Source of the DNA: Actinomycetospora sp. TBRC 11914 | GTDB lineage: Bacteria > Actinomycetota > Actinomycetes > Mycobacteriales > Pseudonocardiaceae | DNA: 64,000 bases | Direction: 5' to 3' | Assembly (NCBI RefSeq): GCF_012933465.1 | Contig: NZ_JABBND010000017.1 | Coordinates: 1 to 64,000, forward strand | In this document: one piece after another, positions 7,935-15,481 of the stretch | How positions within the stretch are numbered: the stretch's first letter is position 1 | Layout of the letters: each line of letters opens with the position of its first letter | Translations under genes and position numbers: made by a program | The notes under the pieces: generated by a model | What the model saw: the letters and a program-made list of their open reading frames with translations, nothing else | The model's database searches: none | What the model was told of the DNA's origin: nothing

Positions 7935-9479
7935 TCAGGCCTGCTGCAGCCCCGGAGTCCGATCGGCGACGGTGAACGTCGCCGCGGTGCGGACGGGCGC
8001 GCCCGGCGTCGAGACCCGGTCGACGACCCGGACCGCCGCCTGCAGCCGCTCCGGGGTGAACCGCGCGGTGAGGTAGCCGCGCCGGGCGATGCCGTAGCGG
8101 ATGTGCGGGTTGCGGGCGAGCGCCCCGGCGACCTCGGCCGAGTGGTCGGAGCCGTCGCCCTCGGACGTGATCGAGCTCGACACCAGCTCCGTCCCGACCA
8201 CCGGCGAGGTCGGGTCGTCGTGGTCGGCGCGGATGTCGGCGACGTAGTGGGTGTGGATGTCCCCGGAGAGGACGACGGCGTTGCGGACCCGGGACCGCTG
8301 CCAGCTCGCCACGATGCGGTCGCGCTCCACGGGATAGCCGTCCCAGGCGTCCCCGTTGAACCCGCGCGGCGGGCCGGGCACGAGGTCGAGCTGGGAGAAG
8401 AACACCTGCTGGCCCAGCACGTCCCACCGCGCGCGGGAGGTCCGGAAGCCGTCGACGAGCCACCGCTCCTGGGCTCCGCCGGTGATCGTGCGGCGCGGGT
8501 CGGCGGCGCCGGGCCCACTCGTCTGGACGTCGCGGTACTGCCGGGTGTCGAGCATGTGGAACGTCGCGGTGGCGCCCCAGGACAGGCGGCGGAAGCACTG
8601 GATCGTCGAGCCCCGCGGTCGTTGCGGGAGCCGGACCGGGACGTTCTCGTACCAGGCCCGGAAGGCCGCCGCGCGGCGCGCGAGGAAGTCCCGCTGCGGC
8701 GTCTCCGGGTGGTCGCCCGCCCAGTTGTTCTGCACCTCGTGGTCGTCGAACACGGTGATCCACGGCGCGGCGGCGTGGGCGGCCTGCAGGTCGGGGTCGG
8801 CGTGGTGCAGGGCGTAGCGGTGCCGGTAGCCCTCGACGGTGGTCGGTTCCGCGTCCCCGTAGCTGCGGGGGTTGCCGGACTTCGCGCGGTAGGTGCCGGC
8901 CGCCTCCTCGTAGAGGTAGTCGCCGAGGAAGAGGACGAGGTCGGGCGACTCCTGCGCCAGGTGCCGGTAGGCGGTGAACCAGCCGTGCTCGTAGTTCGCG
9001 CACGAGGCGAACGCGATGTCGACGGGGGCCAGCGCGGTCGGGGGTGGGGCGGTCCGGGTGGTGCCGGTCCGCGAGAGCCGGCCCAGCGCCCCGAACCGGT
9101 AGAAGAAGGTCCCGCCGGCGGGGAGCCCGCCGACCTCGACGTGGACGGCGTACCCGTCCTGCGGTCCGGTGCGGGTGCGGCCGGCGGCGCGGACGCGGGT
9201 GAAGCGCTCGTCGTCGGCGACCTGCCAGTCGACGTCGACGGCGGCCTCGGTCATGCCGCCGTTCCGGCCGTGCGGGTCACGGGCGAGCCGGGTCCAGAGG
9301 ACGACGCCGTCGGGGGTGGGGTCGCCGGAGGCGACGCCGAGGGTGAAGACGTCGGGCCGGGTCGCCGAGGCGGCGGCCCTCGGCGTCGTGAGGGTGCTCA
9401 TCGAGGTGGCGGCGAGGGCGGCGGCGCCGCCCAGGAGGACGGCGCGGCGGGACAGGGCGGACGACGGGGGGCGGGGCAC
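7935..9479 (-). CDS. phoD: Tat-exported PhoD-like alkaline phosphatase
   Basis: A 514-residue secreted phosphatase. The N-terminus LSRRAVLLGGAAALAATS is a twin-arginine signal peptide. An N-terminal beta domain (RPDVFTLGVASGDPTPDGVVLWTRL) is followed by the metallophosphatase domain with FASCANYE, LGDYLYE, FDDHEVQNNW and LSGDIHTHY, which supply the Fe/Ca ligands of PhoD. It should hydrolyse phosphodiesters or phosphomonoesters outside the membrane to obtain phosphate. The frame is open to 9542, but the GTG at 9479 has GAGGAG just upstream and gives a normal-length signal peptide. No Pho box was recognised by eye. It converges with the WYL gene across a terminator. Confidence 0.9.
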   Translation of the reverse strand: MPRPPSSALSRRAVLLGGAAALAATSMSTLTTPRAAASATRPDVFTLGVASGDPTPDGVVLWTRLARDPHGRNGGMTEAAVDVDWQVADDERFTRVRAAGRTRTGPQDGYAVHVEVGGLPAGGTFFYRFGALGRLSRTGTTRTAPPPTALAPVDIAFASCANYEHGWFTAYRHLAQESPDLVLFLGDYLYEEAAGTYRAKSGNPRSYGDAEPTTVEGYRHRYALHHADPDLQAAHAAAPWITVFDDHEVQNNWAGDHPETPQRDFLARRAAAFRAWYENVPVRLPQRPRGSTIQCFRRLSWGATATFHMLDTRQYRDVQTSGPGAADPRRTITGGAQERWLVDGFRTSRARWDVLGQQVFFSQLDLVPGPPRGFNGDAWDGYPVERDRIVASWQRSRVRNAVVLSGDIHTHYVADIRADHDDPTSPVVGTELVSSSITSEGDGSDHSAEVAGALARNPHIRYGIARRGYLTARFTPERLQAAVRVVDRVSTPGAPVRTAATFTVADRTPGLQQA

Positions 9480-9623
9480 GGCGCTCCTCGAGGTGGGCGG
9501 CGACGTGCATGGTGATCGTTCCGGACCCCGTTCGTGTGACACGTGGCCGACGGGCAGCGGAGCGTCCGGTGTCGAGTGCGGGAACCGGCGGGCCGGCGCG
9601 TCGCAGGCGTCGCCGTGGACGGC

Positions 9624-9671
9624 ACGAACGGCCGGTCCGTCACCGAAGAAGGTGCCGAACCGGCCGTTCGT
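9624..9671. repeat. Dispersed palindromic repeat, family A copy 1
   Basis: A 48-base inverted repeat with 13-base perfect outer arms (ACGAACGGCCGGT at 9624-9636 and its complement at 9659-9671) and an inner CACC-GAAGAA-GGTG hairpin. It abuts the stop codon of the rtcB remnant. Related copies lie at 17790-17837 and 48198-48244. Confidence 0.8.
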
Positions 9672-10160
9672 TCACTCCCCCTTGACGTTCACGACCTGCC
9701 GCAGCGTGTGACGGACCTCCACCAGCTCGACGGCGTCGGCCATCACGACGTCCACGTCCTTGTACGCGACGGGGATCTCGTCGAGGAACGCCTCGGTGTC
9801 GCGGTACTCGATCCCCGCCATCGCCTCGCGGAGCTCCTCGACGGTGAAGGTCTTGCGGGCCTTCGACCGCGAGTAGGCCCGGCCGGCGCCGTGGGGCGAG
9901 CTGTTCAGGCTGGGCGGGAAGCCCTTGCCGCTCACCACGTAGGACGCCGTCCCCATCGAGCCGGGGACGAGGCCCGGCCGGCCCGCCTCGGCGTTGATGG
10001 CGCCCTTGCGCGAGACCCAGACCTTCCGGCCGAAGTGGGTCTCCTGCTCGGTGTAGTTGTGGTGACAGTTGACCCGTTCCTGCTCGTCGACCGGGTCACC
10101 CAGGTGCTCGGCGAGCCGGCGCACCACCCGGTCCATCATCTCCTCGCGGTTGAGCAGCGC
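9672..10160 (-). pseudogene. rtcB: rtcB RNA ligase, 5'-truncated remnant
   Basis: The last ~160 residues of RtcB, the GTP-dependent 3'-phosphate RNA ligase, are intact: NREEMMDRVVRRL, NCHHNYTEQE (metal-binding His region), SRKGAINAEAGRPGLVPGSMGT (guanylate-accepting neighbourhood) and HGAGRAYSRSKA with the GMP-linked His. A full RtcB is about 390-480 residues; here homology stops near 10160 in the block LLNREEM, and the frame upstream is unrelated until a stop at 10218-10220. The N-terminal half, with most Mn ligands, is gone, so no ligase activity is expected. An internal ATG at 10139 could still be translated. It lies next to another decayed gene and two dispersed repeats. Confidence 0.85.
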
Positions 10161-10217
10161 GGAGTGCTGGCTTTTCGGGTGGGTGCCGGGGAGGTGGGGG
10201 CGCCCATGATCAGGGAG

Positions 10218-10457
10218 TCACTGCGTGCCGAAAGGAGATCCGCTCGGCGGGTAGCCACTCCGTCGACGCGTCGGACGAGGGGGCAGGCCACGGCTGAGGC
10301 GGCGGCGACAGCACGACGACGACGAGGCCCACGACGAGCGCCGCGTTCGGGCGGCGGGGACGTCCTCGACGGCGAGGGCGTCACCGCGCACGAGGGCCGC
10401 GCCCCCGCGACGGCGCGCGAAGTCCTCGGACTCGATGAGCTCCCGCCGGCTCGCCAC
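10218..10457 (-). pseudogene. Possible frameshifted N-terminal remnant of a type VII secretion EccB-like protein
   Basis: The frame from GTG 10457 begins MASRRELIESEDFARRR...ALVRGDA, which resembles the start of EccB (a short basic cytoplasmic tail before one membrane segment). After about 40 residues this frame loses sense, while the +2-shifted minus-strand frame reads NAALVVGLVVVVLS, a good membrane segment in the place where EccB has one. I infer a frameshift plus loss of the remaining ~400 residues. The similarity is by eye to a short, variable region. If wrong, this is a non-coding segment between rtcB debris and a repeat. Confidence 0.35.
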
Positions 10458-10515
10458 GGCTCGGATGCTGCCGGGGCGGCCGTCGTCGTGGGTGCGGTTC
10501 CGGTCAATCGACGAG

Positions 10516-10554
10516 GGGGCTTTCCTGCCACTGGATGCATGTAACGACGCTTCG
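10516..10554 (+). repeat. Dispersed repeat, family C copy 1
   Basis: A 39-base element (starting GGGGCTTTCCTGCCACTGG, ending AACGACGCTTCG) that matches the reverse complement of 35174-35212 at 36 of 39 positions. It lies just upstream of the decayed EccB-like fragment and downstream of the antiporter gene. Confidence 0.8.
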
Positions 10555-10566
10555 CCGGCATCCCGA

Positions 10567-11736
10567 TCAGGTCACCGGCCGCCGCGCCACCCTCCGGTAC
10601 ACCGGCTCCACCACCCGCGCGCAGACCGGCCCGACGACGGCCATGAGCAGCACGTACGTCGTCGCGAGTGGCGCCAGCCCGGGCGCCACGGCCCCGGAGG
10701 TCAGCGCGATCCCCGCGATGACGATCGAGAACTCGCCGCGGGCCACCAGCGTCGCGCCCGCCCGCAGCCGCCCGAGCGACCCCACGCCGAGCTGCCCGGC
10801 CGCGAACCAGCCCGCGCCGAGCTTCGTCACCGTCGACACGAGCGCGAGCAGGACCGCCGCGGGCAGCACGCCGGGGATGAGCTCGGGATCGGTGTTGAGC
10901 CCGAACACCACGAAGAACACCGCCGCGAACAGGTCCCGCAGCGGCGAGAGCACCCGGGTGGCGTTCTCGGCGGTGTCCTCGGAGATGGCGATACCGAGCA
11001 GGAACGCGCCCACCCCCGCCGAGACCTGCAGCTCCGAGGCCACGCCGGCCACCAGCAGCGCCACCCCGAACACCCGGAGCAGGAACACCTCCGACGACGG
11101 CGACTCCACGATCGCCGACACGAACCGTCCGTACCGCAGCGCGATCACCAGCACGACGACGAGCAGCGCCAGCGCGATCCCCACGGTCCGCAGGCCGGCG
11201 AGGAAGGTCAGCCCGGCCAGGGCCGCCGTCGTCACCGGGAGGTAGACGGCCATGGCGAGGTCCTCCATGACCAGCACCGAGAGCACCGCCGGGGTCTCGC
11301 GGTTGCCGAGCCGCCCGAGCTCGTCGAGCAGCTTCGCGGCGATCCCCGACGACGACACCCACGTCACCCCGGCCATCGCGAGCGCCCCGAGCGGGCCCCA
11401 GCCCAGGACCAGCGCGGCGATCGCGCCCGGGGCGGCGTTGAGGAGCATGTCGACGATCCCGCCGAGCCAGGACCGGCGCAGCCCGGTGACGAGGTCGCTG
11501 GCCGAGTACTCGAGCCCGAGCAGCAGGAGCAGCAGGACGACGCCCACCTCGCTCGCGAGCCCGGTGAACGGCTCGATCCCGGTGAGCGGGAGCAGGCCGC
11601 CCTGCCCGAACGCCAGCCCGCCGAGCAGGTAGAGCGGCACGGGGGAGACCCCGATCCGCCCGGCGAGCCGACCGAGCACGCCCAGGGCGAACAGCAGCGC
11701 CCCGAGCTCGATCAGGGAGGCGGCGGTGGAGTGCAG
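10567..11736 (-). CDS. CPA2 cation:proton antiporter, membrane subunit (KhtU/KefB-like)
   Basis: A membrane protein with about 12 segments and the Na_H_exchanger fold: LLLLLLGLEYSASDL near residue 70, VTWVSSSGIAAKLLDE, VLVMEDLAM (the conserved acidic exchange site) and AGVGAFLLGIAISE. It probably exports K+ or Na+ in exchange for protons. The first ATG/GTG-type start in the frame is the GTG at 11679, but that truncates the first helix. The codons from CTG 11736 (HSTAASLIELGALLF) restore it and follow GAGGAGGGC seven bases upstream, so I propose a CTG start giving 389 residues. It lies four bases after the regulatory-subunit gene, so the two form an operon. Confidence 0.82.
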   Translation of the reverse strand: MHSTAASLIELGALLFALGVLGRLAGRIGVSPVPLYLLGGLAFGQGGLLPLTGIEPFTGLASEVGVVLLLLLLGLEYSASDLVTGLRRSWLGGIVDMLLNAAPGAIAALVLGWGPLGALAMAGVTWVSSSGIAAKLLDELGRLGNRETPAVLSVLVMEDLAMAVYLPVTTAALAGLTFLAGLRTVGIALALLVVVLVIALRYGRFVSAIVESPSSEVFLLRVFGVALLVAGVASELQVSAGVGAFLLGIAISEDTAENATRVLSPLRDLFAAVFFVVFGLNTDPELIPGVLPAAVLLALVSTVTKLGAGWFAAGQLGVGSLGRLRAGATLVARGEFSIVIAGIALTSGAVAPGLAPLATTYVLLMAVVGPVCARVVEPVYRRVARRPVT

Positions 11737-11740
11737 GCGC

Positions 11741-12223
11741 TCAGCCCTCCTCGAGGATCTGCGCCGCGGCCGTCAGGCCCTCGCCGGTCCCGACGATCAC
11801 GACGAGGTCGCCCGCGGTGAAGACGAAGTCGGGACGCGGCGACGGGGAGACCACGGAGTCGCGGACGACGGCGACGATCGAGGTCGCGGTGCGGGTGCGC
11901 ATCGCGGTGTCGGCGAGCGGGCGCCCGACGTACGGCGAGCCGACCGAGATCGGGAACTGCGCCGTCGAGATGCCCGCCACCTCCCGCTGCTGGTCCTGCA
12001 GCTTCGCGACGAGGTTGGGAGCGCCCAGGAGCGTGCCGAGCGCGTTGCACTCCGGCTCGGACAGCGCGACCGAGATGCCGGTGGCGTCCGGGTCGTCGGC
12101 CGAGGAGAGCATCAGCTCGCGGTGCCCGTCGCGGTGGGTGAGCACCCCGAGGCGACGCCCGTCGGCCGTCGTGAACTCCTGCTTGGTGCCGATCCCGGGG
12201 AGGCGGGTGATCTCGACGTCCAT
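11741..12223 (-). CDS. Antiporter regulatory subunit with TrkA-C (RCK_C) domain (KhtT-like)
   Basis: A 160-residue cytoplasmic protein. The N-terminal half (MDVEITRLPGIGTKQEF) is typical of the KhtT/CpaB-type partner of CPA2 antiporters; the C-terminal half, from about residue 85 (ISVGSPYVGRPLAD...DFVFTAGDLVVIVGTGEGL), is an RCK_C/TrkA-C ligand domain of the kind that senses cyclic di-AMP, nucleotides or ions and gates the transporter. It is directly upstream of the antiporter gene with a 4-base gap, which fits a two-subunit exchanger. The divergent gene is the iron-regulated formyltransferase. Confidence 0.85.
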   Translation of the reverse strand: MDVEITRLPGIGTKQEFTTADGRRLGVLTHRDGHRELMLSSADDPDATGISVALSEPECNALGTLLGAPNLVAKLQDQQREVAGISTAQFPISVGSPYVGRPLADTAMRTRTATSIVAVVRDSVVSPSPRPDFVFTAGDLVVIVGTGEGLTAAAQILEEG

Positions 12224-12316
12224 CGTCGGGAGATCGTAACGAACGGGTCGAGAGAGGACGTTTCCGGACGTTCAGTGTCAGGAACGCCACCTTCCTGACG
12301 GTTCCCGGCCTCCTAC

Positions 12317-12335
12317 TAAGGTCAGCCTCACCTGA
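12317..12335 (+). promoter_or_regulatory. IdeR/DmdR iron box of the formyltransferase gene
   Basis: TAAGGTCAGCCTCACCTGA matches the iron box TTAGGTTAGGCTCACCTAA at 15 of 19 positions and ends 23 bases before the GTG start of a siderophore-type formyltransferase, the place expected for repression by Fe(II)-IdeR/DmdR. Confidence 0.7.
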
Positions 12336-12358
12336 CCGACGGGGGCGAGGAGACGACC

Positions 12359-13300
12359 GTGCGCGTGGTGCTGTTCGGCTACCAGAAGTGGGGCGCGAGG
12401 CTGCTCGCCGACCTGCTGGCGAGCCGGCACGAGGTGGTGCTGTGCGTCAGCCATCCCGAGGAGAGCCCCGAGCCGGCGCCGGTCATCTTCGACGAGTCGA
12501 TGGGCGACCTCGCCCGCCAGCACGACATCCCCGTCGTCTACCGCGAGAAGGCCGTCGACGACGAGCTCGTCGCCGCGATCACCGACGCCGGCGCCGAGAT
12601 CGGGGTCGCGTGCAACTGGCGGACCTGGATCGCGCCGAAGGTCTTCTCCGCGCCCAGCCGCGGCACCGTCAACACCCACGACGCGCTGCTGCCGAAGTAC
12701 GCCGGCTTCTCGCCGCTGAACTGGGCGCTGATCAACGGCGAGTCGCAGGTCGGGATCACCGCGCACTGGATGGACGCGCACCTCGACCGCGGCGACATCA
12801 TCACCCAGCGCACCGTGCCGGTGACCCCCACCGACACCACCGAGGACCTCTTCCACCGCACCGTCCCGCTCTTCGGGCCGCTGACGGTCGACGCGCTCGA
12901 CCGCGTCGAGTTCGGCCCGCACGAGTGGCTGCGCCAGGACCCCGAGCACGCGAGCTTCTTCCACAAGCGCGCCGACCCCGACAACCGGATCCCCTGGGAC
13001 CGGCCCGCGAAGGACCTGGTCAACCTCGTCCGCGCGCAGACCGGGCCCTACCCCAACGCGTGGTGCTTGCACGAGGGCCGGCGCCTGCGCGTCCTCGAGG
13101 CGAGCGTCTCGGCCGAGCGGGCCGGCGGCACCCACGGCCGCGTCTTCGCCCGCGAGGGCACCGGCGTGGTCGTGGTGGCGGGTCCCGACGCCTGGCGTGG
13201 TCACCAGCACGGCCTCGTCCTGCAGCGGGTGCGCGACGAGGACGACGTCGAGCACGTCGCCGGCGAGTACTTCCGGCGGATGGGCGACTACCTGTCCTGA
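12359..13300 (+). CDS. Siderophore N5-hydroxyornithine formyltransferase (CchA-like)
   Basis: A 313-residue protein of the methionyl-tRNA formyltransferase fold. It has CNWRTWI, THDALLPKYAGFSPLNWALINGE and LDRGDIITQRTVPV, giving the catalytic Asn-His-Asp set, and a C-terminal OB-like domain ending EYFRRMGDYLS. Overall it resembles coelichelin CchA and rhodochelin Rft, which use 10-formyl-tetrahydrofolate to formylate N5-hydroxyornithine for hydroxamate siderophores; true Fmt proteins lack this C-terminal pattern. An iron box lies upstream, supporting that role. No ornithine hydroxylase, NRPS or siderophore transporter is nearby, so it acts as an orphan member of a pathway encoded elsewhere. 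The GTG start at 12359 follows GCGAGGAG. Confidence 0.85.
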   Translation: MRVVLFGYQKWGARLLADLLASRHEVVLCVSHPEESPEPAPVIFDESMGDLARQHDIPVVYREKAVDDELVAAITDAGAEIGVACNWRTWIAPKVFSAPSRGTVNTHDALLPKYAGFSPLNWALINGESQVGITAHWMDAHLDRGDIITQRTVPVTPTDTTEDLFHRTVPLFGPLTVDALDRVEFGPHEWLRQDPEHASFFHKRADPDNRIPWDRPAKDLVNLVRAQTGPYPNAWCLHEGRRLRVLEASVSAERAGGTHGRVFAREGTGVVVVAGPDAWRGHQHGLVLQRVRDEDDVEHVAGEYFRRMGDYLS

Positions 13301-13354
13301 AACCGCGGTCGTCACCCTGCCACACCATGTGGTGACGCAGCGTCAGGACGGACG

Positions 13355-13418
13355 GACCTCCCGGTCCCGTCGTCGAGGGACGTGACGGACACGCCCCCTC
13401 GGTCCGACCCGGGAGGTC
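13355..13418. promoter_or_regulatory. Long-range stem in the leader of the surface-protein operon
   Basis: GACCTCCCGG (13355-13364) and CCGGGAGGTC (13409-13418) are perfect 10-base complements separated by 44 bases. The second arm ends immediately before GAGGAAG, the ribosome binding site of the first surface-protein gene (start 13429). The stem could affect access to that site or mark an operator; this is inferred from position only. Confidence 0.35.
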
Positions 13419-13428
13419 GAGGAAGACC

Positions 13429-13884
13429 ATGACGCGCAATCGCAAGCGGCTCGCCGTGCTCGGCGGCGTCCTGCTGGTCCTGGCGGGCGCGGGCGTCGCG
13501 TTCGCCGCCTACCTGTCGAGCGGTGCCGGGTCAGGCACGACCACCGGCAGCGTCGCCGTGAGCTCGACGATCGGGGCGAACGGCACGGGGGCGGCGGCGC
13601 TCTACCCGGGCTCGACGACCACCTACAACGTCACGATCAACAACCCGAACCCCTACCCGGTGAAGGTCGTGAGCATCTCCGCGAGCAGCTCGAAGGTCGC
13701 GGGCAGCTGCCCGGCGGGCACGGTCACCAGCCCCGCCGTCGCGAACCCGTCCGGCACGATCGCGCCCAGCGGGTCCGGCTCCTACGCGCTCACGGCCACG
13801 ATGATCAACGATCCGGACAACAACTGTCAGGGTCAGACGTTCGAGATGCCGCTGACCGCGCAGCTCGCCTCCGCGGCCGGGTGA
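13429..13884 (+). CDS. Exported surface protein with Ig-like domain (cassette gene 1)
   Basis: A 151-residue protein with a signal segment at residues 8-28 (LGGVLLVLAGAGVAFAAYLSSG), the 'AA-x-LSSG' ending recalling SipW-type signals, and a small beta-sandwich-like domain rich in Ser, Thr, Gly and Asn containing YNVTINNPNPYPVKVVSI and one probable disulfide (SGSCPAG-like Cys to NNCQGQT). The pattern NPNPYPVKV recurs in the next gene, so the two are paralogues. No enzyme motif is visible. Start: ATG 13429 after AGGAAG. Its stop overlaps the next start in GTGA, so translation is coupled. The function is unknown; a pilus-, sheath- or matrix-type surface component is possible. Confidence 0.75.
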   Translation: MTRNRKRLAVLGGVLLVLAGAGVAFAAYLSSGAGSGTTTGSVAVSSTIGANGTGAAALYPGSTTTYNVTINNPNPYPVKVVSISASSSKVAGSCPAGTVTSPAVANPSGTIAPSGSGSYALTATMINDPDNNCQGQTFEMPLTAQLASAAG

Positions 13885-14774
13885 GGGTCGAGTCGCTGCT
13901 CCAGCGGGAGGGGCGCGGACCGATCGAGCGGACGGGCCCGATCCCGCTGCCGGGCCGGGGTCCGCGCCACGCGTCGGGTCGGCGGGCGGCCGCGGGCGCG
14001 GCGCGTCCGGGTGCCCCGCAGCCGGGTTTCCCGCGGCCGGTCGACCCGGACGCGCCGACCGACCCGCTCCCGACGCCGGCGGCCCGTGCCGCCGCCGCGA
14101 CCGTGCCGCGCACCCGTGACCCGCGGCCGCCGACACCACCGGCCGGGACCCCCGCGCCGACGCTGTCCCGCGGCAGGCCCGCCCGCCCGGCGGCGCCGCC
14201 CCACGGGCCGGCGGCGCCGTCGGCCGCCGCGGCCGACCGCCCTCGGTGGTGGCCCCTGCGCCGCCGGCCGGCGACCGCGCGGCAGCAGCGGGTCGGCCGG
14301 ATCTCCCGCGCGACGGTGCTCATCGCGATGGCCGCCGTCGCCGCGGCGCTCGCGGCGGCGGGCATCGCGGTGGCCGCCTGGCTGAGCTCGGGATCCGGGA
14401 AGTCGGGGGTGTCCGCGGGGAACGCGCTCGCGCCGACGACGAGCACCGTCGCCGGCAGCGCGGTCACCTCCGGGCTGCTCACACCCGGCGCCTCGGGCAC
14501 CGCGGTCGTCACCGTGACCAACCCGAACCGCTACCCGGTGAAGGTGCTGAGCATCGTCCCGAACGGCGCGGCCACCGCGGCCGGCGGCACCGGGACCTGC
14601 GCGATGACCGGCGTGACCTTCACCGCGCAGCAGCCCGGCGTCACCCTCGCGGCCGGCGCGAGCACCACTCTCACGCTCGCGAACGCGGTCGCCATGTCCA
14701 CGGCCTCGGAGACCGGATGCCAGGGAGCCACCTTCACCGTGCCGGTCACCGTCGCCGTCGCGAGCACGCCGTGA
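13881..14774 (+). CDS. Membrane-anchored surface protein with Pro-rich cytoplasmic region (cassette gene 2)
   Basis: A 297-residue protein in three parts: residues 1-140 are a disordered Pro/Ala/Arg-rich stretch; about 142-168 form one membrane helix ending AAWLSSGSG; the rest is a beta-rich domain with VTVTNPNRYPVKVLSI and two Cys, paralogous to the domain of cassette gene 1. The membrane helix lies far from the N-terminus, so it is more likely an anchor than a cleaved signal, placing the Pro-rich part in the cytoplasm. The start is the GTG of a GTGA overlap with gene 1. It overlaps gene 3 in the same way. An internal start nearer the helix is possible. Confidence 0.65.
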   Translation: MRVESLLQREGRGPIERTGPIPLPGRGPRHASGRRAAAGAARPGAPQPGFPRPVDPDAPTDPLPTPAARAAAATVPRTRDPRPPTPPAGTPAPTLSRGRPARPAAPPHGPAAPSAAAADRPRWWPLRRRPATARQQRVGRISRATVLIAMAAVAAALAAAGIAVAAWLSSGSGKSGVSAGNALAPTTSTVAGSAVTSGLLTPGASGTAVVTVTNPNRYPVKVLSIVPNGAATAAGGTGTCAMTGVTFTAQQPGVTLAAGASTTLTLANAVAMSTASETGCQGATFTVPVTVAVASTP

Positions 14775-15451
14775 GGCGGCTCGCCGTGACGGCCGTGGCC
14801 GCCGTCGTCGGGCTGCTCGTCGCCGGTGGGGTGGCGCTCGCGGCCTGGGCGAGCAGCGGCCCGGGCACCGCGACGGCCCGCGCCGGCACGCTGGGCACGA
14901 CGACGGCGAGCGCGACCGCCTGGGTGTGCACCGGGCTGCTCGGATCCGCGACCGCCAAGTTCGCGACGGGCGGCGGGGTCGAGGCGCTGCCCGCCCTGCC
15001 GCAGGCCACGACGACGACGACCGCGACCGCGCGGCCGTTGGCGGCGACCACCACGACCACCCCCGCGCCGTCGACGACCACGACCACCACGGCCCCGGTG
15101 ACGACGACCGCGCCGGCGGCCACGACGACGGCGGCGGCCGCGCCCACGACGACCACCCCCGCCACCCCGACGAGCACGACGACGGGGGCGGTCAGCGGGG
15201 TCGGGACGGTCGCGTCGACCCTGAGCTGGACGGCCGTGACCGGCGCGACGTCCTACCAGTTCCAGGCGGCGACGACGGCGGACTTCGCGGCGCCCGTCGC
15301 GTCCGGGACGACCACGGCCACGTCGAACACCGTGACCGTGCGCGCGCTCACGAAGACGACGGTGTCCCTGCGGGTGCGCGCCGCCGCGGGCGCCTGGACG
15401 GGGGCGTGGAGCCCGGTGCTGACGACCTCGGCGGGCCCCTGCCTGCTCTGA
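14771..15451 (+). CDS. Exported Thr-rich protein with fibronectin-like domain (cassette gene 3)
   Basis: A 226-residue protein: a signal or anchor helix at residues 3-25 ending AAWASSGPG (the same signature as genes 1 and 2), a stretch near 75-135 made mainly of Thr, Pro and Ala (likely an extended or glycosylated linker), and a C-terminal fibronectin type III-like domain (LSWTAVTGATSYQFQ...VTVRALTKTTVSLRVRAAAGAWTGAWSP). It ends in GPCLL. The start is the GTG in a GTGA overlap with gene 2, so all three genes should be made from one transcript in fixed ratio. The function is unknown; surface display is inferred from the architecture. Confidence 0.7.
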   Translation: MRRLAVTAVAAVVGLLVAGGVALAAWASSGPGTATARAGTLGTTTASATAWVCTGLLGSATAKFATGGGVEALPALPQATTTTTATARPLAATTTTTPAPSTTTTTTAPVTTTAPAATTTAAAAPTTTTPATPTSTTTGAVSGVGTVASTLSWTAVTGATSYQFQAATTADFAAPVASGTTTATSNTVTVRALTKTTVSLRVRAAAGAWTGAWSPVLTTSAGPCLL

Positions 15452-15481
15452 GCGCCGCGCCGGTCTCGCCATACTGATCAG

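Noticed and set aside
12359-13300. Methionyl-tRNA formyltransferase (fmt)
   Set aside because: The N-terminal start, the HKR-type middle region and the EYFRRMGDYLS tail fit siderophore formyltransferases, an iron box is present, and no def or sun gene is adjacent.
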